Source: Ptiloglossa arizonensis
Taxonomy: Eukaryota; Arthropoda; Insecta; Hymenoptera; Colletidae
NCBI RefSeq assembly: GCF_051014685.1
Contig: NW_027478757.1
Location: 434,001-498,000, forward strand
DNA: 64,000 nt
Direction of reading: 5' to 3'
This document shows, in pieces, positions 1 to 11,900 of the stretch. The notes beneath the pieces were generated by a model. That model worked only from the letters and a program-made list of their open reading frames with translations. It was not told where the DNA came from and did not search any database. The translations under genes and the position numbers were made by a program. The stretch's first letter is position 1, and each line of letters begins with the position of its first letter.

Positions 1-111
1 TGAAAGTAGAAACTCGCCCGATTAAAACACTATGCGTACTTTTCCCCTAGGCCGTTCTAGTTATTCGCTTCGAGCATCAGAACTGCGAAAATTTTGAGTT
101 TCTCAAGCGTT

Positions 112-115
112 TTTA
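112..115 (+). other. Single-base deletion marker (first of four related copies)
   Basis: GCGTTTTTACC replaces GCGTTTCTTACC, so this monomer has 174 bases. The same shortened form occurs near 7,460, 8,683 and 12,357, always in a monomer with the AAAACAC or ACAACAC start and TTCGCTTCG. The four copies are best explained by one deletion that was then copied by HOR rearrangement. Confidence 0.85.
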
Positions 116-524
116 CCTCCAAACTGCCATATCTCGCGAACGGATTGACCAATCCGCAAAATTTCTGTTGCATCTGAAAGTAGAAACTCGCCCGATTACA
201 ACGGTATGCGTACTTTTCCCCTAGGCCGTTCTAGTTATTCGTTTCGAGCATCAGAACTGCGAAAATTTTGAGTTTCTCAAGCGTTTCTTACCTATAAACT
301 GCCACATCTCGCGAACGAATTGACCAATCCGCAAAATTTCTGTTGCATCTGAAAGTAGAAACTCGCCCGATTACAACGGTATGCGTACTTTTCCCCTAGG
401 CCGCCCTAGTTATTCGTTTCGAGCAACAGAACTGCGAAAATTTTGAGTTTCTCAAGCGTTTCTTTCTTCCAAACTGCCATATCTCGCGAACGGATTGACC
501 AATCCGCAAAATTTCTGTTGCATC

Positions 525-3149
525 TGAAGGTAGAATCTCGCCCGATTACAACGGTATGCGTACTTTTCCCCTAGGCCGTTCTAGTTATTCGTTTCGTGCA
601 TCAGAACTGCGAAAATTTTGAGTTTCTCAAGCGTTTCTTACTTCCAAACTGCCATATCTCGCGAACGGATTGACCAATCCGCAAAATTTCTGTTGCATCT
701 GAAGGTAGAATCTCGCCCGATTACAACAGTATGCGTACTTTTCCCCTAGGCCGTTCTAGTTATTCGTTTCGAGCATCAGAACTGCGAAAATTTTGAGTTT
801 CTCAAGCGTTTCTTACCTCCAAACTGCGATATCTCGCGAACGGGTTGACCAATCCGCAAAATTTCTGTTGCATCTGAAAGTAGAAACTCGCCCGATTACA
901 ACGGTATGCGTACTTTTCCCCTAGGCCGTTCGAGTTATTCGTTTCGAGCATCAGAACTGCGAAAATTTTGAGTATCTCAAGCGTTTCTTACTTCCAAACT
1001 GCCATATCTCGCGAACGGATTGACCAAACCGCAAAATTTCTGTTGCATCTGAAGGTAGAAACTCGCCCGATTACAACGGTATGCGTACTTTTCCCCTAGG
1101 CCGTTCTAGTTATTCGTTTCGAGCATCAGAACTGCGAAAATTTTGAGTTTCTCAAGCGTTTCTTACCTACAAACTGCCACATCTCGCGAACGAATTGACC
1201 AATCCGCAAAATTTCTGTTGCATCTGAAAGTAGAAACTCGCCCGATTACAACGGTATGCGTACTTTTCCCCTAGGCCGCCCTAGTAATTCGTTTCGAGCA
1301 TCAGAACTGCGAAAATTTTGAGTTTCTCAAGCGTTTCTTACCTCCAAACTGCCATATCTCGCGAACGGATTGACCAATCCGCAAAATTTCTGTTGCATCT
1401 GAAAGTAGAAACTCGCCCGATTACAACTGTGTGCGTACTTTTCCCCTAGGCCGTTCTAGTTATTCGTTTCGAGCAACAGAACTGCGAAAATTTTGAGTTT
1501 CTCAAGCGTTGCTTACCTCCAAACTGCCATATCTCGCGAACGGATTGACCAATCCGCAAAATTTCTGTTGCATCTGAATGTAGAAACTCGCCCGATTACA
1601 ACGGTATGCATACTTTTCCCCTAGGCCGTTCTAGTTATTGGTTTCGAGCATCAGAACTGCGAAAATTTTGAGTTTCTCAAGCGTTTCTTACTTCCAAACT
1701 GCCATATCTCGCGAACGGATTGACCAATCCGCAAAATTTCTGTTGCATCTGAATGTAGAAACTCGCCCGATTACAACGGTATGCGTACTTTTCCCCTAGG
1801 CCGTTCTAGTTATTCGTTTCGAGCATCAGAACTGCGAAAATTTTGAGTTTCTCAAGCGTTTCTTACTTCCAAACTGCCATATCTCGCGAACGGACTGACC
1901 AATCCGCAAAATTTCTGTTGCATCTGAAAGTTGAAACTCGCCCGATTACAACTGTATGCGTACTTTTCCCCTAGGCCGTTCTAGTTATGCTTGTCGAGCA
2001 TCAGAACTGCGAAAATGTTGAGTTTCTCAAGCGTTTCTTACCTCCAAACTGCCATATCTCGCGAACGGATTGACCAATCCGCAAAATTTCTGTTGCATCT
2101 GAAAGTAGAAACTCGCCCGATTACAACTGTGTGCGTACTTTTCGCCTAGGCCGTTCTAGTTATTCGCTTCGAGCAACAGAACTGCGAAAATTTTGAGTTT
2201 CTCAAGCGTTGCTTACCTCCAAACTGCCATATCTCGCGAACGGATTGACCAATCCGCAAAATTTCTGTTGCATCTGAAAGTAGAAACTCGCCCGATTACC
2301 ACGGTAAGCGTACTTTTCCCCTAGGCCGTTCTAGTTATTCGTTTCGAGCATCAGAACTGCGAAAATTTTGAGTTTCTCAAGCGTTCCTTACCTCCAAACT
2401 GCCATATCTCGCGAACGGATTGACCAATCCGCAAAATTTCTGTTGCATCTGAAAGTAGAAACTCGCCCGATTACAACTGTATGCGTACTTTTCCCCTAGG
2501 CCGTTCTAGTTATTCGTTTCGAGCATCAGAACTGCGAAAATTTTGAGTTTCTCAAGCGTTTCTTACCTACAAACTGCCACATCTCGCGAACGGATTGACC
2601 AATCCGCAAAATTTCTGATGCATCTGAAAGCAGAAACTCGCCCGATTACAACGGTATGCGTACTTTTCCCTTAGGCAGCCCTAGTAATTCGTTTCGAGCA
2701 TCAGAACTGCGAAAATTTTGAGTTTCTCAAGCGTTTCTTACTTCCAAACTGCCATATCTCGCGAACGGATTGACCAATCCGCAAAATTTCTGTTGCATCT
2801 GAAAGTGGAAACTCGCCCGATTACAACTGTATGCGTGCTTTTCCCCTAGGCCGTTCTTGTTATGCTTGTCGAGCATCAGAACTGCGAAAATTTTGAGTTT
2901 CTCAAGCGTTCCTTACCTCCAAACTGCCATATCTCGCGAACGGATTGACCAATCCGCAAAATTTCTGTTGCATCTGAAAGTAGAAACTCGCCCGATTACA
3001 ACTGTATGCGTACTTTTCCCCTAGGCCGTTCTAGTGATTCGTTTCGAGCAACAGAACTGCGAAAATTTTGAGTTTCTCAAGCGTTTCTTACTTCCAAACT
3101 GCCATATCTCGCGAACGGATTGACCAATCCGCAAAATTTCTGTTGCATC
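525..3149 (+). repeat. Reference 15-mer HOR unit of Block I (2,625 bp)
   Basis: The monomer at 525 (GAAGGTAGAATCTCG with TTCGTGCATCAG) reappears with the same diagnostic variants at 3,150, exactly 15 x 175 bases later. The next three monomers also match in order: ACAACAGTATG at 700 and 3,325, GTTCGAG at 875 and 3,500, and GAAGGTAGAAACTCG at 1,050 and 3,675. After that the second cycle jumps back to the first type at 3,850, so the HOR was rearranged after it formed. The same monomer order, with one extra monomer at 5,950, fills 3,850-6,649. Confidence 0.85.
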
Positions 3150-4549
3150 TGAAGGTAGAATCTCGCCCGATTACAACGGTATGCGTACTTTTCCCCTAGG
3201 CCGTTCTAGTTATTCGTTTCGTGCATCAGAACTGCGAAAATTTTGAGTTTCTCAAGCGTTTCTTACTTCCAAACTGCCATATCTCGCGAACGGATTGACC
3301 AATCCGCAAAATTTCTGTTGCATCTGAAGGTAGAATCTCGCCCGATTACAACAGTATGCGTACTTTTCCCCTAGGCCGTTCTAGTTATTCGTTTCGAGCA
3401 TCAGAACTGCGAAAATTTTGAGTTTCTCAAGCGTTTCTTACCTCCAAACTGCGATATCTCGCGAACGGATTGACCAATCCGCAAAATTTCTGTTGCACCT
3501 GAAAGTAGAAACTCGCCCGATTACAACGGTATGCGTACTTTTCCCCTAGGCCGTTCGAGTTATTCGTTTCGAGCATCAGAACTGCGAAAATTTTGAGTAT
3601 CTCAAGCGTTTCTTACTTCCAAACTGCCATATCTCGCGAACGGATTGACCAAACCGCAAAATTTCTGTTGCATCTGAAGGTAGAAACTCGCCCGATTACA
3701 ACGGTATGCGTACTTTTCCCCTAGGCCGTTCTAGTTATTCGTTTCGAGCATCAGAACTGCGAAAATTTTGAGTTTCTCAAGCGTGTCTTACCTACAAACT
3801 GCCACATCTCGCGAACGGATTGACCAATACGCAAAATTTCTGTTGCATCTGAAGGTAGAATCTCGCCCGATTACAACGGTATGCGTACTTTTCCCCTAGG
3901 CCGTTCTAGTTATTCGTTTCGTGCATCAGAACTGCGAAAATTTTGAGTTTCTCAAGCGTTTCTTACTTCCAAACTGCCATATCTCGCGAACGGATTGACC
4001 AATCCGCAAAATTTCTGTTGCATCTGAAGGTAGAATCTCGCCCGATTACAACAGTATGCGTACTTTTCCCCTAGGCCGTTCTAGTTATTCGTTTCGAGCA
4101 TCAGAACTGCGAAAATTTTGAGTTTCTCAAGCGTTTCTTACCTCCAAACTGCGATATCTCGCGAACGGGTTGACCAATCCGCAAAATTTCTGTTGCATCT
4201 GAAAGTAGAAACTCGCCCGATTACAACGGTATGCGTACTTTTCCCCTAGGCCGTTCGAGTTATTCGTTTCGAGCATCAGAACTGCGAAAATTTTGAGTAT
4301 CTCAAGCGTTTCTTACTTCCAAACTGCCATATCTCGCGAACGGATTGACCAAACCGCAAAATTTCTGTTGCATCTGAAGGTAGAAACTCGCCCGATTACA
4401 ACGGTATGCGTACTTTTCCCCTAGGCCGTTCTAGTTATTCGTTTCGAGCATCAGAACTGCGAAAATTTTGAGTTTCTCAAGCGTTTCTTACCTACAAACT
4501 GCCACATCTCGCGAACGAATTGACCAATCCGCAAAATTTCTGTTGCATC
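3150..4549 (+). repeat. 4-monomer (700-bp) tandem duplication in Block I
   Basis: Four monomers at 3,150-3,849 are repeated in order at 3,850-4,549. The copies differ at a few bases, for example GAACGGATTG against GAACGGGTTG in the second monomer and CAATACGC against CAATCCGC at the end of the fourth. The second copy then runs on into the long form of the HOR (GCCGCCCTAGTAATTC at 4,550), while the first returns to the cycle start. This is the pattern of an out-of-register exchange between two HOR units. Confidence 0.8.
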
Positions 4550-5861
4550 TGAAAGTAGAAACTCGCCCGATTACAACGGTATGCGTACTTTTCCCCTAGG
4601 CCGCCCTAGTAATTCGTTTCGAGCATCAGAACTGCGAAAATTTTGAGTTTCTCAAGCGTTTCTTACTTCCAAACTGCCATATCTCGCGAACGGATTGACC
4701 AATCCGCAAAATTTCTGTTGCATCTGAAAGTAGAAACTCGCCCGATTACAACTGTGTGCGTACTTTTCCCCTAGGCCGTTCTAGTTATTCGTTTCGAGCA
4801 ACAGAACTGCGAAAATTTTGAGTTTCTCAAGCGTTGCTTACCTCCAAACTGCCATATCTCGCGAACGGATTGACCAATCCGCAAAATTTCTGTTGCATCT
4901 GAATGTAGAAACTCGCTCGATTACAACGGTATGCGTACTTTTCCCCTAGGCCGTTCTAGTTATTGGTTTCGAGCATCAGAACTGCGAAAATTTTGAGTTT
5001 CTCAAGCGTTTCTTACTTCCAAACTGCCATATCTCGCGAACGGATTGACCAATCCGCAAAATTTCTGTTGCATCTGAATGTAGAAACTCGCCCGATTACA
5101 ACGGTATGCGTACTTTTCCCCTAGGCCGTTCTAGTTATTCGTTTCGAGCATCAGAACTGCGAAAATTTTGAGTTTCTCAAGCGTTTCTTACTTCCAAACT
5201 GCCATATCTCGCGAACGGACTGACCAATCCGCAAAATTTCTGTTGCATCTGAAAGTGGAAACTCGCCCGATTACAACTGTATGCGTACTTTTCCCCTAGG
5301 CCGTTCTAGTTATGCTTGTCGAGCATCAGAACTGCGAAAATGTTGAGTTTCTCAAGCGTTTCTTACCTCCAAACTGCCATATCTCGCGAACGGATTGACC
5401 AATCCGCAAAATTTCTGTTGCATCTGAAAGTAGAAACTCGCCCGATTACAACTGTGTGCGTACTTTTCGCCTAGGCCGTTCTAGTTATTCGCTTCGAGCA
5501 ACAGAACTGCGAAAATTTTGAGTTTCTCAAGCGTTGCTTACCTCCAAACTGCCATATCTCGCGAACGGATTGACCAATCCGCAAAATTTCTGTTGCATCT
5601 GAAAGTAGAAACTCGCCCGATTACCACGGTAAGCGTACTTTTCCCCTAGGCCGTTCTAGTTATTCGTTTCGAGCATCAGAACTGCGAAAATTTTGAGTTT
5701 CTCAAGCGTTCCTTACCTCCAAACTGCCATATCTCGCGAACGGATTGACCAATCCGCAAAATTTCTGTTGCATCTGAAAGTAGAAACTCGCCCGATTACA
5801 ACTGTATGCGTACTTTTCCCCTAGGCCGTTCTAGTTATTCGTTTCGAGCATCAGAACTGCG

Positions 5862-5869
5862 AAAATTTT
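5862..5869. other. Representative AAAATTTT palindromic A-tract
   Basis: An A4T4 tract inside GCGAAAATTTTGAG lies at monomer positions 88-95, and a second AAAATTT lies 71 bases downstream in CCGCAAAATTTCTG. Such tracts bend DNA and influence nucleosome placement, which is known for A-tracts in general. Here the effect is inferred. The tract becomes AATTCTTAG in the GAGAGTAG class and GATAATTTTG in the GTGCCTGTCG class. Confidence 0.65.
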
Positions 5870-5915
5870 GAGTTTCTCAAGCGTTTCTTACTTCCAAACT
5901 GCCATATCTCGCGAA

Positions 5916-5931
5916 CGGATTGACCAATCCG
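5916..5931. other. Representative 7+7-bp dyad present in most monomers
   Basis: CGGATTG-AC-CAATCCG is a perfect inverted repeat with 7-bp arms and a 2-base centre. It lies at monomer positions 142-157 and includes a CCAAT pentamer. It could be a protein-binding dyad or a small cruciform. Classes with GAATTG, CAATACG, CAAACCG, CAATTCG or GACTGACC break one arm position. Its role is unknown. Confidence 0.7.
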
Positions 5932-7349
5932 CAAAATTTCTGTTGCATCTGAATGTAGAAACTCGCCCGATTACAACGGTATGCGTACTTTTCCCCTAGG
6001 CCGTTCTAGTTATTCGTTTCGAGCATCAGAACTGCGAAAATTTTGAGTTTCTCAAGCGTTTCTTACTTCCAAACTGCCATATCTCGCGAACGGATTGACC
6101 AATCCGCAAAATTTCTGATGCATCTGAAAGCAGAAACTCGCCCGATTACAACGGTATGCGTACTTTTCCCTTAGGCAGCCCTAGTAATTCGTTTCGAGCA
6201 TCAGAACTGCGAAAATTTTGAGTTTCTCAAGCGTTTCTTACTTCCAAACTGCCATATCTCGCGAACGGATTGACCAATCCGCAAAATTTCTGTTGCATCT
6301 GAAAGTGGAAACTCGCCCGATTACAACTGTATGCGTGCTTTTCCCCTAGGCCGTTCTTGTTATGCTTGTCGAGCATCAGAACTGCGAAAATTTTGAGTTT
6401 CTCAAGCGTTCCTTACCTCCAAACTGCCATATCTCGCGAACGGATTGACCAATCCGCAAAATTTCTGTTGCATCTGAAAGTAGAAACTCGCCCGATTACA
6501 ACTGTATGCGTACTTTTCCCCTAGGCCGTTCTAGTGATTCGTTTCGAGCAACAGAACTGCGAAAATTTTGAGTTTCTCAAGCGTTTCTTACTTCCAAACT
6601 GCCATATCTCGCGAACGGATTGACCAATCCGCAAAATTTCTGTTGCATCTGAAGGTAGAATCTCGCCCGATTACAACGGTATGCGTACTTTTCCCCTAGG
6701 CCGTTCTAGTTATTCGTTTCGTGCATCAGAACTGCGAAAATTTTGAGTTTCTCAAGCGTTTCTTACTTCCAAACTGCCATATCTCGCGAACGGATTGACC
6801 AATCCGCAAAATTTCTGTTGCATCTGAAGGTAGAATCTCGCCCGATTACAACAGTATGCGTACTTTTCCCCTAGGCCGTTCTAGTTATTCGTTTCGAGTA
6901 TCAGTACTGCGAAAATTTTGAGTTTCTCAAGCGTTTCTTACCTCCAAACTGCGATATCTCGCGAACGGATTGACCAATCCGCAAAATTTCTGTTGCACCT
7001 GAAAGTAGAAACTCGCCCGATTACAACGGTATGCGTACTTTTCCCCTAGGCCGTTCGAGTTATTCGTTTCGAGCATCAGAACTGCGAAAATTTTGAGTAT
7101 CTCAAGCGTTTCTTACTTCCAAACTGCCATATCTCGCGAACGGATTGACCAAACCGCAAAATTTCTGTTGCATCTGAAGGTAGAAACTCGCCCGATTACA
7201 ACGGTATGCGTACTTTTCCCCTAGGCCGTTCTAGTTATTCGTTTCGAGCATCAGAACTGCGAAAATTTTGAGTTTCTCAAGCGTTTCTTACCTACAAACT
7301 GCCACATCTCGCGAACGGATTGACCAATACGCAAAATTTCTGTTGCATC

Positions 7350-8573
7350 TGAAAGTAGAAACTCGCCCGATTAAAACACTATGCGTACTTTTCCCCTAGG
7401 CCGTTCTAGTTATTCGCTTCGAGCATCAGAACTGCGAAAATTTTGAGTTTCTCAAGCGTTTTTACCTCCAAACTGCCATATCTCGCGAACGGATTGACCA
7501 ATGCGCAAAATTTCTGTTGCATCTGAAAGTAGAAACTCGCCCGATTACAACGGTATGCGTACTTTTCCCCTAGGCCGTTCTAGTTATTCGTTTCGAGCAT
7601 CAGAACTGCGAAAATTTTGAGTTTCTCAAGCGTTTCTTACCTATAAACTGCCACATCTCGCGAACGAATTGACCAATCCGCAAAATTTCTGTTGCATCTG
7701 AAAGTAGAAACTCGCCCGATTACAACGGTATGCGTACTTTTCCCCTAGGCCGCCCTAGTTATTCGTTTCGAGCAACAGAACTGCGAAAATTTTGAGTTTC
7801 TCAAGCGTTTCTTTCTTCCAAACTGCCATATCTCGCGAACGGATTGACCAATCCGCAAAATTTCTGTTGCATCTGAAGGTAGAATCTCGCCCGATTACAA
7901 CGGTATGCGTACTTTTCCCCTAGGCCGTTCTAGTTATTCGTTTCGTGCATCAGAACTGCGAAAATTTTGAGTTTCTCAAGCGTTTCTTACTTCCAAACTG
8001 CCATATCTCGCGAACGGATTGACCAATCCGCAAAATTTCTGTTGCATCTGAAGGTAGAATCTCGCCCGATTACAACAGTATGCGTACTTTTCCCCTAGGC
8101 CGTTCTAGTTATTCGTTTCGAGCATCAGAACTGCGAAAATTTTGAGTTTCTCAAGCGTTTCTTACCTCCAAACTGCGATATCTCGCGAACGGGTTGACCA
8201 ATCCGCAAAATTTCTGTTGCATCTGAAAGTAGAAACTCGCCCGATTACAACGGTATGCGTACTTTTCCCCTAGGCCGTTCGAGTTATTCGTTTCGAGCAT
8301 CAGAACTGCGAAAATTTTGAGTATCTCAAGCGTTTCTTACTTCCAAACTGCCATATCTCGCGAACGGATTGACCAAACCGCAAAATTTCTGTTGCATCTG
8401 AAGGTAGAAACTCGCCCGATTACAACGGTATGCGTACTTTTCCCCTAGGCCGTTCTAGTTATTCGTTTCGAGCATCAGAACTGCGAAAATTTTGAGTTTC
8501 TCAAGCGTTTCTTACCTACAAACTGCCACATCTCGCGAACGGATTGACCAATCCGCAAAATTTCTGTTGCATC
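7350..8573 (+). repeat. Second copy of the 7-monomer segment at 1-1,224
   Basis: The monomer with ATTAAAACAC and a one-base-shorter GCGTTTTTACC reappears at 7,350, which is 7,349 bases (42 monomers minus one base) after base 1. It is followed by the same six monomers in the same order, including the rare CTTTCTTCC form. A visible difference is CAATGCGCAAA near 7,500 against CAATCCGCAAA near 150. The segment is then followed at 8,574 by another relative of the same first monomer, so this group has been reused several times. Confidence 0.8.
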
Positions 8574-8922
8574 TGAAAGTAGAAACTCGCCCGATTACAA
8601 CACTATGCGTACTTTTCCCCTAGGCCGTTCTAGTTATTCGCTTCGAGCATCAGAACTGCGAAAATTTTGAGTTTCTCAAGCGTTTTTACCTCCAAACTGC
8701 CATATCTCGCGAACGGATTGACCAATCCGCAAAATATCTGTTGCATCTGAAAGTAGAAACTCGCCCGATTACAACGGTATGCGTACTTTTCCCCTAGGCC
8801 GTTCTAGTTATTCGTTTCGAGCATCAGAACTGCGAAAATTTTGAGTTTCTCAAGCGTTTCTTACCTACAAACTGCCACATCTCGCGAACGAATTGACCAA
8901 TCCGCAAAATTTCTGTTGCATC

Positions 8923-11900
8923 TGAAAGTAGAAACTCGCCCGATTACAACGGTATGCGTACTTTTCCCCTAGGCCGCCCTAGTAATTCGTTTCGAGCATC
9001 AGAACTGCGAAAATTTTGAGTTTCTCAAGCGTTTCTTACCTCCAAACTGCCATATCTCGCGAACGGATTGACCAATCCGCAAAATTTCTGTTGCATCTGA
9101 AAGTAGAAACTCGCCCGATTACAACTGTGTGCGTACTTTTCCCCTAGGCCGTTCTAGTTATTCGTTTCGAGCAACAGAACTGCGAAAATTTTGAGTTTCT
9201 CAAGCGTTGCTTACCTCCAAACTGCCATATCTCGCGAACGGATTGACCAATCCGCAAAATTTCTGTTGCATCTGAATGTAGAAACTCGCCCGATTACAAC
9301 GGTATGCGTACTTTTCCCCTAGGCCGTTCTAGTTATTGGTTTCGAGCATCAGAACTGCGAAAATTTTGAGTTTCTCAAGCGTTTCTTACTTCCAAACTGC
9401 CATATCTCGCGAACGGATTGACCAATCCGCAAAATTTCTGTTGCATCTGAATGTAGAAACTCGCCCGTTTACAACGGTATGCGCACTTTTCCCCTAGGCC
9501 GTTCTAGTTATTCGTTTCGAGCATCAGAACTGCGAAAATTTTGAGTTTCTCAAGCGTTTCTTACTTCCAAACTGCCATATCTCGCGAACGGACTGACCAA
9601 TCCGCAAAATTTCTGTTGCATCTGAAAGTGGAAACTCGCCCGATTACAACTGTATGCGTACTTTTCCCCTAGGCCGTTCTAGTTATGCTTGTCGAGCATC
9701 AGAACTGCGAAAATGTTGAGTTTCTCAAGCGTTTCTTACCTCCAAACTGCCATATCTCGCGAACGGATTGACCAATCCGCAAAATTTCTGTTGCATCTGA
9801 AAGTAGAAACTCGCCCGATTACAACTGTGTGCGTACTTTTCGCCTAGGCCGTTCTAGTTATTCGCTTCGAGCAACAGAACTGCGAAAATTTTGAGTTTCT
9901 CAAGCGTTGCTTACCTCCAAACTGCCATATCTCGCGAACGGATTGACCAATCCGCAAAATTTCTGTTGCATCTGAAAGTAGAAACTCGCCCGATTACCAC
10001 GGTAAGCGTACTTTTCCCCTAGGCCGTTCTAGTTATTCGTTTCGAGCATCAGAACTGCGAAAATTTTGAGTTTCTCAAGCGTTTCTAACTTCCAAACTGC
10101 CATATCTCGCGAACGGATTGACCAATCCGCAAAATTTCTGTTGCATCTGAAGGTAGAAACTCGCCCGATTACAACGGTATGCGTACTTTTCCCCTAGGCC
10201 GTTCGAGATATTCGTTTCGAGCATCAGAACTGCGAAAATTTTGAGTATCTCAAGCGTTTCTTACTTCCAAACTGCCATATCTCGCGAACGGATTGACCAA
10301 TCCGCAAAATTTCTGTTGCATCTGAAGGTAGAAACTCGCCCGATTACAACGGTATGCGTACTTTTCCCCTAGGCCGTTCTAGTTATTCGTTTCGAGCATC
10401 AGAACTGCGAAAATTTTGAGTTTCTCAAGCGTTTCTTACCTACAAACTGCCACATCTCGCGAACGGATTGACCAATCCGCAAAATTTCTGATGCATCTGA
10501 AAGCAGAAACTCGCCCGATTACAACGGTATGCGTACTTTTCCCCTAGGCAGCCCTAGTAATTCGTTTCGAGCATCAGAACTGCGAAAATTTTGAGTTTCT
10601 CAAGCGTTTCTTACTTCCAAACTGCCATATCTCGCGAACGGATTGACCAGTCCGCAAAATTTCTGTTGCATCTGAAAGTGGAAACTCGCCCGATTACAAC
10701 TGTATGCGTACTTTTCCCCTAGGCCGTTCTAGTTATGCTTGTCGAGCATCAGAACTGCGAAAATTTTGAGTTTCTCAAGCGTTCCTTACCTCCAAACTGC
10801 CATATCTCGCGAACGGATTGACCAATCCGCAAAATTTCTGTTGCATCTGAAAGTAGAAACTCGCCCGATTACAACTGTATGCGTACTTTTCCCCTAGGCC
10901 GTTCTAGTTATTCGTTTCGAGCATCAGAACTGCGAAAATTTTGAGTTTCTCAAGCGTTTCTTACCTACAAACTGCCACATCTCGCGAACGGATTGACCAA
11001 TCCGCAAAATTTCTGATGCATCTGAAAGCAGAAACTCGCCCGATTACAACGGTATGCGTACTTTTCCCTTAGGCAGCCCTAGTAATTCGTTTCGAGCATC
11101 AGAACTGCGAAAATTTTGAGTTTCTCAAGCGTTTCTTACTTCCAAACTGCCATATCTCGCGAACGGATTGACCAATCCGCAAAATTTCTGTTGCATCTGA
11201 AAGTGGAAACTCGCCCGATTACAACTGTATGCGTGCTTTTCCCCTAGGCCGTTCTTGTTATGCTTGTCGAGCATCAGAACTGCGAAAATTTTGAGTTTCT
11301 CAAGCGTTCCTTACCTCCAAACTGCCATATCTCGCGAACGGATTGACCAATCCGCAAAATTTCTGTTGCATCTGAAAGTAGAAACTCGCCCGATTACAAC
11401 TGTATGCGTACTTTTCCCCTAGGCCGTTCTAGTGATTCGTTTCGAGCAACAGAACTGCGAAAATTTTGAGTTTCTCAAGCGTTTCTTACTTCCAAACTGC
11501 CATATCTCGCGAACGGATTGACCAATCCGCAAAATTTCTGTTGCATCTGAAGGTAGAATCTCGCCCGATTACAACGGTATGCGTACTTTTCCCCTAGGCC
11601 GTTCTAGTTATTCGTTTCGTGCATCAGAACAGCGAAAATTTTGAGTTTCTCAAGCGTTTCTTACTTCCAAACTGCCATATCTCGCGAACGGATTGACCAA
11701 TCCGCAAAATTTCTGTTGCATCTGAAGGTAGAATCTCGCCCGATTACAACAGTATGCGTACTTTTCCCCTAGGCCGTTCTAGTTATTCGTTTCGAGCATC
11801 AGAACTGCGAAAATTTTGAGTTTCTCAAGCGTTTCTTACCTCCAAACTGCGATATCTCGCGAACGGATTGACCAATCCGCAAAATTTCTGTTGCATCTGA

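Larger units (their letters stand above)
5775..5949 (+). repeat. Representative near-consensus monomer (175 bp)
   Basis: This copy differs from my by-eye consensus at only about two positions: T in place of G after ATTACAAC, and CTTCC in place of CCTCC. Landmarks by monomer position, counting from TGAAAG: CGCCCGATTACAACGG around 15-30; TTTT at 40-43; CCTAGG at 46-51; the variable stretch ATTCGTTTCGAGCATCAG around 63-80; AAAATTTT at 88-95; TCTCGCGAACGG around 133-144; the dyad CGGATTG-AC-CAATCCG at 142-157; AAAATTT at 159-165. The phase is arbitrary, because a tandem array has no natural start. Confidence 0.9.

Noticed and set aside
88..165. Internal duplication inside the monomer (GCGAAAATTTTGAG and CCGCAAAATTTCTG, 71 bases apart)
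   Set aside because: The likeness is limited to the A-tract and two or three neighbouring bases. The surrounding sequence does not align, so an ancestral half-size monomer is not supported.
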